From assembly GCA_903970275.1 (NCBI GenBank), contig CAJCIA010000079.1, positions 1-53,452 on the forward strand: a DNA stretch of 53,452 bases, written 5' to 3'. Source of the DNA: Betaproteobacteria bacterium (lineage in GTDB: Bacteria > Verrucomicrobiota > Verrucomicrobiia > Methylacidiphilales > UBA1321). Shown in pieces: positions 32,455 to 42,301 of this stretch. The notes beneath the pieces are model-generated. The model saw nothing but the letters and a program-made list of their open reading frames with translations, made no database searches and was not told the DNA's origin. Made by a program: the position numbers and the translations under genes. Position 1 is the first letter of the stretch, and every line of letters begins with the position of its first letter.

Positions 32455-35196
32455 ATGGACTACAAATCGACCCTCCTGCTGCCGAAGACCGACTTCCCCA
32501 TGCGCGCGGAATTGCCGAAGCGCGAACCGGAAATCCTCGCGCGCTGGCGCACGGAAAAAGTTTACGAGCAGTTGATGGCCGCGCGCGCGGGGGCTGAGCC
32601 CTTCGTCCTGCACGATGGGCCGCCCTTCGCAAACGGCGACGCGCACATGGGGCATGCGCTGAACATGGTGCTCAAGGACCTGGTGCTAAAGGTGCAGAAC
32701 ATGAGCGGCCGCCGCGCGCCGTTCGTTCCGGGTTGGGATTGCCACGGCCTGCCAATCGAGTTCAAGGTGATGAAGGAGCTCGGCGCGGCCGAGACCGACC
32801 CGGTCAAGATTCGCGCGAAGTGCGAGGCGACCGCGCGCCATTTCATCGGCGTGCAGAGCGAGCAATTCCAGCGCCTCGGCATTTTCGGCGACTGGGCTGA
32901 CCCCTACCTAACGCTCAATCCGGGATATGAGGCGGAGACGCTGCGCGTGTTCGCCACGCTGGTTGGCAAGGGCTTGGTTTATCAGGCGCTGCGTCCCGTA
33001 CTTTGGAGTACCGGCGCGCAGACCGCGCTGGCCGAAGCGGAGATCGAGTACAAGGAGAAGGTGGATCCGGCAATCTTCGTGAAGTTCCGGTCGGCGGAGG
33101 CGCATCGTGCGGCGTCCTTTCTTGTCTGGACCACCACGCCCTGGACACTGCCGGCCAACTTGGCGTTGGCCGTCTCGCCCCAGCTCGATTACGCGACGTA
33201 CGAAATTGGCGGCGAACGATTGATCCTCCATCCCGGCCTGCTCGAAAAGATCCCGGGCGCGGCAGAGGCAAAGCTGGTCGAGGGTCCGCACAAGGGTAGC
33301 GACCTCGTGGGCTTTCGTTATCTTCACCCCTTTCTCAACGACGGCAAGGCCCGCCAGGTTAACGCGGCTGACTTCGTCACGGCCGACGCGGGTACGGGCA
33401 TCGTCCATATTGCGCCGGGACATGGACAGGACGACTATCAGCTCGGCCAGCAACACGGCCTGCCCGCCCTGGCGCCGGTGGACGATCGCGGCTGTCTCAC
33501 CGCCGAATTCCTGCCCGAGAATCCGGACGAGGACCTCAAGGCGCTGGTCGGCCAATACGTTTTCAAGGCGAACGCGGCCATCATCGAAATCCTGAAAACG
33601 CGCGGCGCGCTCTTCGCGCAGCAGGAGTATCCCCACGACTACCCGCACTGCTGGCGCTCGAAAACGCCGATCGTGTATCGCGCGATCAAGCAGTGGTTCA
33701 TCAAGGTGGACGCTTTCCGCGCTGACGCGCTGGCTGCCATCGACGGCGTGCGCTGGATTCCGGAGTCGGGCCGCAACCGCATCCGCGGCGCGGTGGAGAG
33801 CCGGCCGGATTGGTGCATCTCGCGCCAGCGGACGTGGGGCATTCCCCTGCCCGTTTTTTATGGCGAAGGCGGCCAGCCGTTGATGAGCGAGAAGACGATT
33901 CGCGCCTTTGCCGACCTGGTGGAGAAGGAGGGCGCCGGCACCTGGTTTTCGCGCACGGCGGACGAACTCGCTGCCGCCCTCAACCTGCCGCTCGGCTTGC
34001 GCAAGGGCCGCGACACGCTTGATGTCTGGATTGATTCCGGTACGAGCTGGGCGGCCGTCTCCCAAAAGCGCCCGGAGCTGACTTACCCGGCCGATCTATA
34101 TCTCGAGGGCAGCGACCAGCATCGCGGCTGGTTCCAATCGTCGCTGCTCACCTCGGTCGCGGCTACCGGCCACGCGCCGTACCGCGCGGTGCTGACGCAC
34201 GGCTTTCTCGTGGATACCGACGGCAAGAAGCTGTCGAAGTCGAACACGGGCTACCAGAAGCCGATCGACCTGCTCTCGCTGGTGAAGGAGCACGGCGCGG
34301 ACGTTATCCGCATGTGGGTTTCCAGCCAGGATTATCAGGGCGAGATCCCGTTCTCAAACGACATCTTCGCGCGCGTGGCGGATGCGTACCGCTCGATCCG
34401 CAACACGCTGCGCATCCTGCTCGGCAACCTGGCTGACTTTGACCCGGCACGCGATGCAGTGGCGCTGGAAACGATTATCGGCCTCGATGCCTATATCCTG
34501 GCGCGTTACGAGGACCTCGCCAGCGAGGTGCTGGCGGCGTACCGCGCGTACGCCTATCCACAAGTTTATCAGGCGGTCACAAAATTTTGCGCGGTGGAGT
34601 TGTCTGCGCTGTATGTGGACGTGCTGAAGGACCGGCTTTATTGCGACGCCCCGGCCAGCCCGCGGCGACGTGCGGCCCAGACCGTGATGCACCACGTGCT
34701 CGGCGGCCTCGTGCGGCTACTCGCGCCTGTGCTGGCGTTTACCGCGGAGGAGGCGTTTGGCTTTCTGGGCGGTCAGGGCTCCGTCCACCTGGAGCTTTTT
34801 CCGGCGAATAATTCCAATGCAGGCGGCGCGGCCACGATCGCACGCTGGAAACCGATCCTCGACCTGCGTTCGCGCGTCAACGAGAAGCTCGAGGAGGCGC
34901 GCCGCGCCAAGCTGATTGGCAAAAGCCTGGAAGCGCGCGTTGTCATCTCCGGCATGGACGAAGCGGCGCTGGGCGAAACGGTCGAAACCCTGGCGGAACT
35001 TTTCATCGTCTCTCGCGTTGAGCTCCGCTCCGGCGGCGATGCCGGCACGATTGTCGTGACCCGTGCGGAGGAGCATGACGACGGCAAATGCATCCGCTGC
35101 TGGCGCTATTACCCTACGGCGGAACTGGGCCAGAATCTGGAACACCCCGAGTTGTGTGCGCGCTGCACGGAGGCCGTTTCGTTTTCTGCGGTCTGA
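32455..35196 (+). CDS. ileS: Isoleucine-tRNA ligase
   Basis: A 913-residue class I aminoacyl-tRNA synthetase that charges tRNA-Ile. GPPFANGDAHMGHAL carries the HIGH-type motif HMGH at 64-67, and GKKLSKSN the KMSKS-type motif KLSKS at 592-596. The editing (CP1) domain with VWTTTPWTLPANLALAVSP is near 223-241. A C-terminal zinc site CIRCWRYY...LCARC (Cys879, 882, 901, 904) is present, so this is the bacterial zinc-containing type. Nothing like a T-box leader is seen in the 131 bases before it. Confidence 0.97.
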   Translation: MDYKSTLLLPKTDFPMRAELPKREPEILARWRTEKVYEQLMAARAGAEPFVLHDGPPFANGDAHMGHALNMVLKDLVLKVQNMSGRRAPFVPGWDCHGLPIEFKVMKELGAAETDPVKIRAKCEATARHFIGVQSEQFQRLGIFGDWADPYLTLNPGYEAETLRVFATLVGKGLVYQALRPVLWSTGAQTALAEAEIEYKEKVDPAIFVKFRSAEAHRAASFLVWTTTPWTLPANLALAVSPQLDYATYEIGGERLILHPGLLEKIPGAAEAKLVEGPHKGSDLVGFRYLHPFLNDGKARQVNAADFVTADAGTGIVHIAPGHGQDDYQLGQQHGLPALAPVDDRGCLTAEFLPENPDEDLKALVGQYVFKANAAIIEILKTRGALFAQQEYPHDYPHCWRSKTPIVYRAIKQWFIKVDAFRADALAAIDGVRWIPESGRNRIRGAVESRPDWCISRQRTWGIPLPVFYGEGGQPLMSEKTIRAFADLVEKEGAGTWFSRTADELAAALNLPLGLRKGRDTLDVWIDSGTSWAAVSQKRPELTYPADLYLEGSDQHRGWFQSSLLTSVAATGHAPYRAVLTHGFLVDTDGKKLSKSNTGYQKPIDLLSLVKEHGADVIRMWVSSQDYQGEIPFSNDIFARVADAYRSIRNTLRILLGNLADFDPARDAVALETIIGLDAYILARYEDLASEVLAAYRAYAYPQVYQAVTKFCAVELSALYVDVLKDRLYCDAPASPRRRAAQTVMHHVLGGLVRLLAPVLAFTAEEAFGFLGGQGSVHLELFPANNSNAGGAATIARWKPILDLRSRVNEKLEEARRAKLIGKSLEARVVISGMDEAALGETVETLAELFIVSRVELRSGGDAGTIVVTRAEEHDDGKCIRCWRYYPTAELGQNLEHPELCARCTEAVSFSAV

Positions 35197-35352
35197 TCCA
35201 CTTTTGCGCAGCCGTTTCTTCCCGGTCTCGGAATAATTTGCCCAAGATCGGCACGGAGTTACGCCGCCTTCGACGGGGTTGCACCTCTGAAATTAAACAA
35301 CGCCTCGACTCCTGGCGCGCTTGGCACGAGCACGGCTATTTCCCATTCAGCC

Positions 35353-35538
35353 ATGACCGCTTCCCACGAAGATACGATAATCTCCGCGCAGCCGACTCCG
35401 CCGCTCAACCTTCTTTTTGAAGAGATAAGCGAAGCACCCGAGGCCAACGCCGGCATGATCGAGCGTTGCCGGGCGCTGTTCCGCTCCTTCGGCGAAAGCG
35501 TGACCTCCTTCGATTTGAGCCGGCAGATTTACGGCTGA
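35353..35538 (+). CDS. Small hypothetical protein
   Basis: A 61-residue candidate, acidic, with no signal peptide or transmembrane helix. PPLNLLFEEISEAPEANAGM and ERCRALFRSFGESVTSFDLS suggest amphipathic helices. No family is recognised and no strong ribosome-binding site is seen. It lies in the 416-bp gap between ileS and ald; the part before it (35197-35352) shows no other feature. It may be chance coding. Confidence 0.4.
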   Translation: MTASHEDTIISAQPTPPLNLLFEEISEAPEANAGMIERCRALFRSFGESVTSFDLSRQIYG

Positions 35539-35612
35539 ACGCTCCATCTCCTACCGGCTCTCGACAAGTCGGCGGCAGCGGCGAAAGTTAGGGTGCCCGC
35601 GCAACGGGCGGC

Positions 35613-36719
35613 ATGATCGTCGGCGTCCCCAAGGAAATCAAAAACGAGGAGCATCGGGTCGGCTTGTTGCCGGACGGAGCGGCGCGGCTCCTTTCGCGCG
35701 GCCACCAGGTGGTGGTCGAACGCGGCGCAGGTCGCGACGCCGGTTTTCCGGATGAGCAGTACATCGCGGCCGGCGCGCACATCGCCGACACGCACGCCGA
35801 GCCATTCTTGCGCGCCGAGCTGATCGTCAAGGTGAAGGAGCCGGTGGCGGAGGAGTACGGCTTCCTCGACAAGAGCAAGACGCTCTTCACCTATCTGCAT
35901 CTCACGGCCAATCGGCCGCTGACGGACGCGCTGCTGCAATCGGGCTCCACGGCCATCGCGTACGAGACGGTTACGGCACACGGCCGCCTGCCGCTGCTTG
36001 AGCCAATGAGCGAAATCGCGGGCCGGATGTCGGTGATCGTTGGCGGCCATTTTCTCGCGCGGCCGCATGGCGGCAGCGGTGTGCTGCTCGGCGGTGTGCC
36101 GGGCGTGCTGCCGGGCCGCGTGGTGGTGCTGGGCGGGGGCACCTCGGGTATCAACGCCGCGCGCATGGCCACCGGTCTCGGCGCCGAGGTGACCATCCTC
36201 GAGGTCGATCTGGAGCGGATGCGTTTTCTCGACATCACGATGGGTCCGGCGCACACGCTTTACTCGACCGAGGCGCATCTCGCCGACTTGCTTCCCGCGG
36301 CCGACCTGCTCATCGGTGCGGTGCTGGTGCCGGGTGCGCGCGCGCCGAAGCTCGTCTCGCGCGCCATGCTCGCCTCGATGAAGCCGGGCAGCGTGTTTGT
36401 CGACATCGCCATCGATCAGGGCGGCTGCGCGGAGACGTCGCGGCCCACCACGCACGACGAACCCGTGTTCGTGGAGGAGGGCGTCGTCCATTATTGCGTG
36501 ACGAACATGCCGGGCGCCTACGCCCGCACCGCGACACAGGCGCTCACCAATGTGACGCTCCCCTATATTGAAGCTCTGGCCGATCACGGCCTGCCCGCTG
36601 CCTGCGCGAAAAAGCCGGGCCTCGCCGAGGGGGTGAATGTGTTCAATAACGAGCTGACTTGTGCGGCCGTGGCGGAGGCGTTCGGCCTGCCCTGCACATC
36701 GTTCGTAGCCGCCGCATGA
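35613..36719 (+). CDS. ald: Alanine dehydrogenase
   Basis: A 368-residue NAD-dependent enzyme that interconverts alanine and pyruvate plus ammonia. It begins MIVGVPKEIKNEEHRVGLLP. Lys75 in VKVKEP and His96 in YLHLTAN are the substrate and catalytic residues at the family positions. The Rossmann motif VVLGGGTSGINAARMA is near 170, and FVDIAIDQGGCAETSRPT carries the catalytic Asp. The length is that of the family. The TGA overlaps the ATG of mnmE, so the two are co-translated although unrelated in function. Confidence 0.96.
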   Translation: MIVGVPKEIKNEEHRVGLLPDGAARLLSRGHQVVVERGAGRDAGFPDEQYIAAGAHIADTHAEPFLRAELIVKVKEPVAEEYGFLDKSKTLFTYLHLTANRPLTDALLQSGSTAIAYETVTAHGRLPLLEPMSEIAGRMSVIVGGHFLARPHGGSGVLLGGVPGVLPGRVVVLGGGTSGINAARMATGLGAEVTILEVDLERMRFLDITMGPAHTLYSTEAHLADLLPAADLLIGAVLVPGARAPKLVSRAMLASMKPGSVFVDIAIDQGGCAETSRPTTHDEPVFVEEGVVHYCVTNMPGAYARTATQALTNVTLPYIEALADHGLPAACAKKPGLAEGVNVFNNELTCAAVAEAFGLPCTSFVAAA

Positions 36720-38038
36720 CCGGGGAGACCATCATCGCCTTGTCGACGCCGCCGGGCATCGGCGCGCTTGCGGTGCTGCGCCTCAGCGGCCCGGACAGCC
36801 GCGGCATCATCGACGCGCTGGTGGCCAATCGGATCGACTGGCAGCCGCAACGCGCGATCTACCGCGTGCTCGCGCATCGCGGGCAGGTGCTCGACGACGT
36901 GGTGCTGACGTTCTGGCGTGCGCCGCACTCCTTCACCGGTGAAGACACCGTCGAGATTTCCTGCCACGGAAACCCGCGCATTGCGGAGGCCATCGTCCGC
37001 GCCGCGCTGGTGCTGGGGGCGCGCGCCGCACGCCCGGGAGAATTCACCCAACGTGCGTTTCTGAACGACCGGCTTTCGCTCACGCAGGCGGAAGGGCTGC
37101 TCGACCTTCTCTACGCGCCGACGGAACGCGCCTTGGCCAGCGCCCGCGCCATGAAGGAAGGCCGGCTGGGTCAGGCGCTGGAGGGCGCACGCGCCGAGCT
37201 CGTCGATTTGCTCAGCCATCTTGAGGCCAGCCTCGATTTTGCGGAGGAAGGCATCGAGCCGCGGCTCGGAGCGGAATTTGCGGCGCGGCTTGCGGGCGTG
37301 CAGTCCGCCTTGGACGAGTTGCTGCGCACGGCGCCGCTCGGACGCGTGCTGCAGGAAGGCGCGCTGACCGCGATTGTCGGCGCACCGAACGTGGGAAAAT
37401 CGAGCCTGCTCAACGCGCTGCTGCGCGAGGATCGCGCCATCGTCGCACCCACACCGGGCACGACGCGCGACCTAATCGAGGCCATGTGCAGCGTGCGCGG
37501 CCTGCCCTTGCGCCTGATCGACACGGCGGGCCAGCGGGAATCGGACGATCCGGTGGAGCAGGAGGGCGCCCGTCGCGCACGCGGGTTGTTGCCCCAGGCG
37601 CAACTGATCCTGCGCGTCATTGCGGCACCCGAGCCGTTCGCGCCTTCTGCGCTTGCCATGCCGGAAGGTGTGCCGGTGTTGCTCGTGGCAAACAAGTCCG
37701 ATCTGGGCCGGGACGTGTCCCTTCCCGAGGAGGCCATCCCGATCTGCGCCCTGACCGGGGCTGGGCTCGACATCTTGGAGCACCGCATTGAGCTGGCGCT
37801 GGTGGGCTCGGGCGAACAAGAGGCGACGCTCACGCTCAACGCGCGCCAGGACGCCACGCTGCAGCGCGCATCCCGCGCATTGGATCGCGCACAGTCGGCC
37901 ATCGGGGAAGGACTGGGCCTCGAGCTCGTCAGCATCGAACTGCGCGAGGGGCTGCAGGAACTCGCCGAGGTGATCGGCGAGACGACGAACGAGGACATTC
38001 TCACGCGACTCTTCCAGAATTTTTGCATTGGGAAGTGA
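36716..38038 (+). CDS. mnmE: tRNA uridine-5-carboxymethylaminomethyl modification GTPase MnmE
   Basis: A 440-residue GTPase that, with MnmG, modifies U34 of tRNAs. An N-terminal folate-binding domain (ETIIALSTPPGIGALAVLRL) is followed by a helical domain. The G domain starts with GAPNVGKSS at 222-230, then TTRD near 248, DTAGQ at 269 and NKSD near 325, and the C-terminal CIGK with its catalytic Cys is present. The start is fixed by the ATGA overlap with ald. MnmG is not in the window. Confidence 0.97.
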   Translation: MTGETIIALSTPPGIGALAVLRLSGPDSRGIIDALVANRIDWQPQRAIYRVLAHRGQVLDDVVLTFWRAPHSFTGEDTVEISCHGNPRIAEAIVRAALVLGARAARPGEFTQRAFLNDRLSLTQAEGLLDLLYAPTERALASARAMKEGRLGQALEGARAELVDLLSHLEASLDFAEEGIEPRLGAEFAARLAGVQSALDELLRTAPLGRVLQEGALTAIVGAPNVGKSSLLNALLREDRAIVAPTPGTTRDLIEAMCSVRGLPLRLIDTAGQRESDDPVEQEGARRARGLLPQAQLILRVIAAPEPFAPSALAMPEGVPVLLVANKSDLGRDVSLPEEAIPICALTGAGLDILEHRIELALVGSGEQEATLTLNARQDATLQRASRALDRAQSAIGEGLGLELVSIELREGLQELAEVIGETTNEDILTRLFQNFCIGK

Positions 38039-38108
38039 TCGGTCGCTGTCGGCGGATGGACCGCCGCGACAAGAAAGGCCGCTCCCGGCAAGGCGGCACC
38101 ATCGAAGA

Positions 38109-39242
38109 TTGAGCACGCCCCCGCCCTGCCCTACGCTGGTTGGCTTGACCGTCCAGCGCACCCAATTTCTCACGCTCGACCAGCCGCTTGCGCTGGCCTG
38201 CGGGCGCTCGCTGGCGTCGCAGGCCATCGCTTACCAGACGTGGGGCACGCTGAACGCGGCGCGCGACAACGCCATCCTTATTTTCCACGCGCTAAGCGGC
38301 GACTCGCATGTGAGTGGCGTGCATGAGGACGGTCGCAGCGGCTGGTGGGACCTGATGGTGGGGCCCGGCCGGGCCTTCGACACGGAGCGTTACTTTATCC
38401 TCTGCGCGAACGTACTCGGCGGCTGCAAGGGCTCGACCGGGCCGACCTCGATCAATCCGGAAACGGGCCAGGCTTATGGACCGGATTTCCCGGTCATCAC
38501 GCTCGAGGACATGGTCCATGCGCAGCGACCGCTGCTCCGCCATTTCGGCATCGAGCGACTGCACGCTGTGGCTGGCGGCAGCATGGGAGGCATGCTCACG
38601 CTGGCGTTCACGCAGCTCTATCCGGAAATGGCGGAACGGGCGATCGTCATGGCCGCCTCGTGGACCAACCACGCGCAGGCCATCGCGTGGAACAAGATCG
38701 GGCGCCGCGCTATTATGGACGACCCTAAGTGGCGCGGCGGTCGCTACCCCGTGGACGACCCGCCGCGCAACGGCCTCGCCCTCGCGCGCATGATCGGCCA
38801 CGTCACCTACATCAGCGAAGGCGCGATGGACGAGAAGTTCGGCCGGCGCCTGCAAAGCCGCGAGGAGGAGAGCTTCACCTTCGGCGTCGACTACGCCATC
38901 GAGAGCTACTTGTCGCACCAGGGAACGAGTTTTCCGCAGCGCTTCGACGCGAACTCGTACCTCTATATCACGCGCGCGATCGACTACTTCGATTTCACCG
39001 GCGATACCGGATGCAGCCTGCCCGCGGCCTTCGCCCTCACGCGAGCCCGCTTCCGCATTTTCTCCTACGAAAGCGACTGGCTCTACTCGCCCGCCCGCCA
39101 TGAGGCGATGACGCAAGCCGCGCTCGCCGCCGGCCGCGACGCGAAGCACCACCGCATCGTCGCGCCACTGGGGCACGATGCGTTCCTCGTGCAGGAGCAG
39201 CCGCAGGGTGATTTGATACGGGAGTTTTTGCACAATGATTGA
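38109..39242 (+). CDS. metX: Homoserine O-acetyltransferase
   Basis: An alpha/beta-hydrolase enzyme of about 377 residues that activates homoserine in methionine synthesis. ILIFHALSGDSHVSG is the oxyanion strand, Ser158 in AGGSMGGML the nucleophile, and Asp323 in YESDWLYSP with His356 in PLGHDAFLVQ complete the triad. NVLGGCKGSTGPTSI is the family block. No ATG precedes the homology: the frame offers TTG at 38028 (overlapping mnmE), TTG at 38109 and TTG at 38145. The middle one gives an N-terminus like relatives and is used here with low certainty. The stop overlaps the next start by eight bases. Confidence 0.9.
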   Translation: MSTPPPCPTLVGLTVQRTQFLTLDQPLALACGRSLASQAIAYQTWGTLNAARDNAILIFHALSGDSHVSGVHEDGRSGWWDLMVGPGRAFDTERYFILCANVLGGCKGSTGPTSINPETGQAYGPDFPVITLEDMVHAQRPLLRHFGIERLHAVAGGSMGGMLTLAFTQLYPEMAERAIVMAASWTNHAQAIAWNKIGRRAIMDDPKWRGGRYPVDDPPRNGLALARMIGHVTYISEGAMDEKFGRRLQSREEESFTFGVDYAIESYLSHQGTSFPQRFDANSYLYITRAIDYFDFTGDTGCSLPAAFALTRARFRIFSYESDWLYSPARHEAMTQAALAAGRDAKHHRIVAPLGHDAFLVQEQPQGDLIREFLHND

Positions 39243-39696
39243 CCGTTTTCTTAGGAATCATTGGGGAAAATATATTGCTATCATTCTCTTTCTTTCTGTC
39301 GTCTACGGCTGCGGGTACATCGATGACGGGGTGCAAGTACTCGGATTTACCAGCTCGCGCATGAATGATGTTACGCGAATGGGCCGATTAGCGCCTTTTC
39401 CCCGCGAAAGAAGCGATTTCAAGCTCACGCATTCCTACGGAATGTTCGGAGAAGATTGGAACGGATCCTTCACCGCACCGGCTCCGGTCATTAAGACATG
39501 GCTGGTAAATTCGCCCGGCGTGCAACGAGGTGATGTTGAGCACTTACTTTTTGCGACTCGGTACGTCTTGGACTGTTCTCTCTACGCGGGAACTTTGACG
39601 GTCTGGAACGATGGCACACACGTTCAATTGGTTATCGAGTCGGGCGGTTTGGATCCGACGCCCGTCCCGAGCCGCCGCCTTCACGCCAGTCATTAG
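39235..39696 (+). CDS. Hypothetical lipoprotein
   Basis: A 153-residue protein with an N-terminal hydrophobic stretch YIAIILFLSVVYGC; the Cys after VYG is a fair lipobox. The mature part has HSYGMFGEDWNGSFTAPAP, a WLVNSPG turn and several beta-strand-like stretches. I know no family. Base composition is visibly more AT-rich than in neighbouring genes. The ATG lies eight bases before the end of metX, but the functional link is unlikely. It may be a recently acquired or relaxed gene. Confidence 0.6.
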   Translation: MIDRFLRNHWGKYIAIILFLSVVYGCGYIDDGVQVLGFTSSRMNDVTRMGRLAPFPRERSDFKLTHSYGMFGEDWNGSFTAPAPVIKTWLVNSPGVQRGDVEHLLFATRYVLDCSLYAGTLTVWNDGTHVQLVIESGGLDPTPVPSRRLHASH

Positions 39697-39742
39697 CTTT
39701 TAGTTCGCGAGCATTAATTCCGACCGCTACAGTGCTTGCCCT

Positions 39743-41161
39743 ATGTCGCATGCCATTGACCTGACGAACGTCCCTGCCAACTCGCGCCTGGAATCGGACA
39801 GCATGGGCCAGATTCCGGTGCCCAATGACCGCTATTACGGCGCGCAAACGGCGCGCTCACTGATCCACTTTGACATCGGAACCGACCGGATGCCGCTCGA
39901 GGTGGTGCATGCCTTTGGGGTGCTCAAGAAGGCCTGCGCCCTGGTAAATCTGGATCTCGGCAAGATGAAGCAAGAAACCGCCGATCTCATCGTGGCGGCC
40001 GCGGATGAAGTGGCGACGGGCAAGCTGGACGACCACTTTCCGCTCCGCGTGTGGCAGACCGGCAGCGGCACGCAGAGCAACATGAACGTGAACGAGGTGA
40101 TCTCGAACCGCGCGATCGAGATGGCCGGCGGCACGCTGGGCTCGAAGAAGCCGGTGCATCCGAACGATCACGTGAACATGTCGCAGTCGTCCAACGACAC
40201 CTTTCCCGGCGCCATGTCGATCGCCGCGGCGCTGGAAACGGAGCGCACGCTCATCCCCGCCGTGCGCCTGCTGCGCGAGGCACTCGACGCCAAGGCGAAG
40301 GAGTTTGCTTCCATCGTGAAGATCGGCCGTACCCACCTGATGGACGCGACGCCGCTGACGCTCGGCCAGGAGTTCTCCGGCTACGTTTCAATGCTCGATG
40401 CGGATCTCAAGCGCGTTGAGATGATCCTGCCCGACCTGGCGGAACTGGCGCTGGGCGGCAGCGCCGTCGGCACCGGGCTGAACACGCATCCGGAATTCGC
40501 CCAGCGCGTGGCGAAGAAGATCGCCGAGCTGACGAACTATCCGTTCGTCACCGCGCCGAACAAGTTTGCCGCGCTCTCGGCGCATGACGCCGTGGTGATG
40601 GCAAGCGGCGCGCTCAAGACGCTGGCCTGTTCGCTGATGAAGATCGCGAACGACGTGCGCTGGTTGGGCAGCGGCCCGCGTTGCGGCCTCGGTGAGATCA
40701 CCCTGCCGGAAAACGAGCCGGGCTCTTCCATCATGCCGGGCAAGGTGAATCCCACCCAGTGCGAGGCGATGACCATGGTGGCCGTCCAAGTGATGGGCAA
40801 CGACGCGGCCATCGGCTTCGCGGGATCGCAGGGCAACTTCGAGCTCAACGTCTTCAAGCCGGTGATGATCTTCAACTACCTGCATTCCATCCGGCTGCTG
40901 AGCGATGCGTGCCGTTCATTCGTGGAGCATTGCGTGGTCGGCATCGAGCCCAACCGGGAGCGCATCGCGCATTTCCTGAACGATTCGCTCATGCTGGTGA
41001 CGGCGCTTAATCCGAAGATCGGCTACGACAAGGCGGCGGAGATCGCGAAGACCGCGCACAAGGAACACAGCACGCTGCGCGCGACCGCGATCAAGCTCGG
41101 CTACCTGACAGGCGAGGAATTCGACGCCGCGGTGCGGCCGGAAGAGATGACGCACCCGTAG
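39743..41161 (+). CDS. fumC: Fumarate hydratase, class II
   Basis: A 472-residue homotetrameric enzyme that hydrates fumarate to malate in the citric-acid cycle. [17 protein letters not shown] from residue 327 is the superfamily signature with the mobile-loop catalytic Ser. [19 protein letters not shown] near 195 carries the active-site His. [18 protein letters not shown] and SQSSNDTFP are the other substrate-binding motifs. The start [20 protein letters not shown] fits relatives. It is monocistronic, with no iron-sulphur requirement expected. Confidence 0.97.
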   Translation: MSHAIDLTNVPANSRLESDSMGQIPVPNDRYYGAQTARSLIHFDIGTDRMPLEVVHAFGVLKKACALVNLDLGKMKQETADLIVAAADEVATGKLDDHFPLRVWQTGSGTQSNMNVNEVISNRAIEMAGGTLGSKKPVHPNDHVNMSQSSNDTFPGAMSIAAALETERTLIPAVRLLREALDAKAKEFASIVKIGRTHLMDATPLTLGQEFSGYVSMLDADLKRVEMILPDLAELALGGSAVGTGLNTHPEFAQRVAKKIAELTNYPFVTAPNKFAALSAHDAVVMASGALKTLACSLMKIANDVRWLGSGPRCGLGEITLPENEPGSSIMPGKVNPTQCEAMTMVAVQVMGNDAAIGFAGSQGNFELNVFKPVMIFNYLHSIRLLSDACRSFVEHCVVGIEPNRERIAHFLNDSLMLVTALNPKIGYDKAAEIAKTAHKEHSTLRATAIKLGYLTGEEFDAAVRPEEMTHP

Positions 41162-41227
41162 GGGTCGCGTTTTGCTCAAGTAGCGGGTTAGCCGGTCGGC
41201 GGTCATCGACCGGCGCTACAGTAACCG

Positions 41228-41300
41228 TGGAGGTATGGGGATTCGAACCCCAGACCTTCTCATTGCGAACGAGACGCTCTACCAACTGAGCTATACCCCC
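41228..41300 (-). tRNA. tRNA-Ala (anticodon CGC)
   Basis: On the minus strand the acceptor GGGGGTA pairs with TACCTCC (one G-U). The D arm is GCTC-AGTTGGTA-GAGC. The anticodon arm TCTCG-TTCGCAA-TGAGA gives CGC, reading GCG codons, and the T arm contains GGTTCGAATCC. The discriminator is A and CCA is not encoded. Confidence 0.93.
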
Positions 41301-41481
41301 GCACGGTTCCCGGCGCATTGGGATGCGCTGAGCCGGAAAGGATACGGGAAGCGAAATCCGCGCGGCAAGCGCAAAGCGCGCAGAGCTTACACGACACCAG
41401 AAACAGCACCGACCGGCGGAGCCGAAGAGGCGGAGGCCAGTCGCTCGATAGCGGTGGCTCGCAGGTGAAGGAAAGACTGGC

Positions 41482-41730
41482 CTAGTTGCCCTGCGAATCC
41501 ATCGCGGCCTGCAGGGTGGCGCGCGTTTCGGGCGTCAGGGCTTCGGCCAGGATCTTCTTCGTCTTGGGCGGCTGGTTGCCGTTGGCGGCCAAGCTGCGCG
41601 TGGAACCCGCCGGAATCTGTCCCTGCGGCTGGGCGACGGCAGGCACGATGGCCACGCACGCCAAGCCGGCGGCAAAGAGCAACTTCCGGATGTCGGACGC
41701 GAAGCGGGCTGTCTGAACGGGTGAGTTCAT
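41482..41730 (-). CDS. Small secreted protein at the end of the two-partner secretion operon
   Basis: An 82-residue protein with a signal peptide: basic MNSPVQTARFASDIRKL, hydrophobic LFAAGLACVAIVPAVAQ, probable cut after VAQ. The mature part of about 45 residues contains GSTRSLAANGNQPPKTKK and a C-terminal helix ETRATLQAAMDSQ. No family is recognised. It follows the FecR-domain gene by 37 bp on the same strand. The ATG at 41730 is used because it begins the signal peptide. Confidence 0.6.
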   Translation of the reverse strand: MNSPVQTARFASDIRKLLFAAGLACVAIVPAVAQPQGQIPAGSTRSLAANGNQPPKTKKILAEALTPETRATLQAAMDSQGN

Positions 41731-41767
41731 ACCCCTAACATCGGATTTGGCCGCGGCTTCGCCAGCT

Positions 41768-42283
41768 TTATTTATTGGAGGAGGCGGCAACTTTGCCTTC
41801 CTTCACGCCCACGTAGGTCTTGCCCTTGTAAACCAGCACTGCATAGAACGTGCCGCGAGCGGCCGCCACGCCTTCCGGTGTCTGGATCTGGAAATCGGTC
41901 ACCTTGGGGGTGTGCGGATCGATCAGCGCGCTGACCACACCGGAGGTGAGCTGGACGTGCGCCTCGCGCTGGGTCACGTCGCCGCCCGCCTTGGCGAAAG
42001 CCAGGTCGCTGAGCCTGATCTCGGAATCGTTGCCCACCTGGATGGCCGAGCCGGGCGTGGTCACCAGCACGGCAACGCCGTCATCGCCCGTGCGCACCGC
42101 ACTGCCGATGGGGAGATGATCGCCTTTGTGCAGCGGATGAAAACTGGCCGAACCGGGCCCGGCCCCTTCCACCGAGCCGGAAACGGAGAAGACCGTGGCA
42201 TTCACCGGCGCAGCCAGGGCGGGCAGCGCGAGCAGCAGCAGCGCGCAAAAAGGACGGAGAAGGGAGGTGGCGAGTGGGATCAT
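41768..42283 (-). CDS. FecR-domain periplasmic protein
   Basis: A 171-residue protein with an N-terminal signal peptide (LRPFCALLLLALPALAAP). FHPLHKGDHLPIGSAVRTGDDGVAVLVTTPGSAIQV (in two runs around residues 48-85) and FQIQTPEGVAAARGTFY near 133-149 are the FecR domain hallmarks. It lacks the anti-sigma N-terminal domain and transmembrane anchor of true FecR regulators, so it is more likely a secreted accessory of the exoprotein system. It sits 18 bp after tpsB in the operon. Confidence 0.85.
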   Translation of the reverse strand: MIPLATSLLRPFCALLLLALPALAAPVNATVFSVSGSVEGAGPGSASFHPLHKGDHLPIGSAVRTGDDGVAVLVTTPGSAIQVGNDSEIRLSDLAFAKAGGDVTQREAHVQLTSGVVSALIDPHTPKVTDFQIQTPEGVAAARGTFYAVLVYKGKTYVGVKEGKVAASSNK

Positions 42284-42301
42284 GGTCGGTCGGGTTGGGG
42301 T

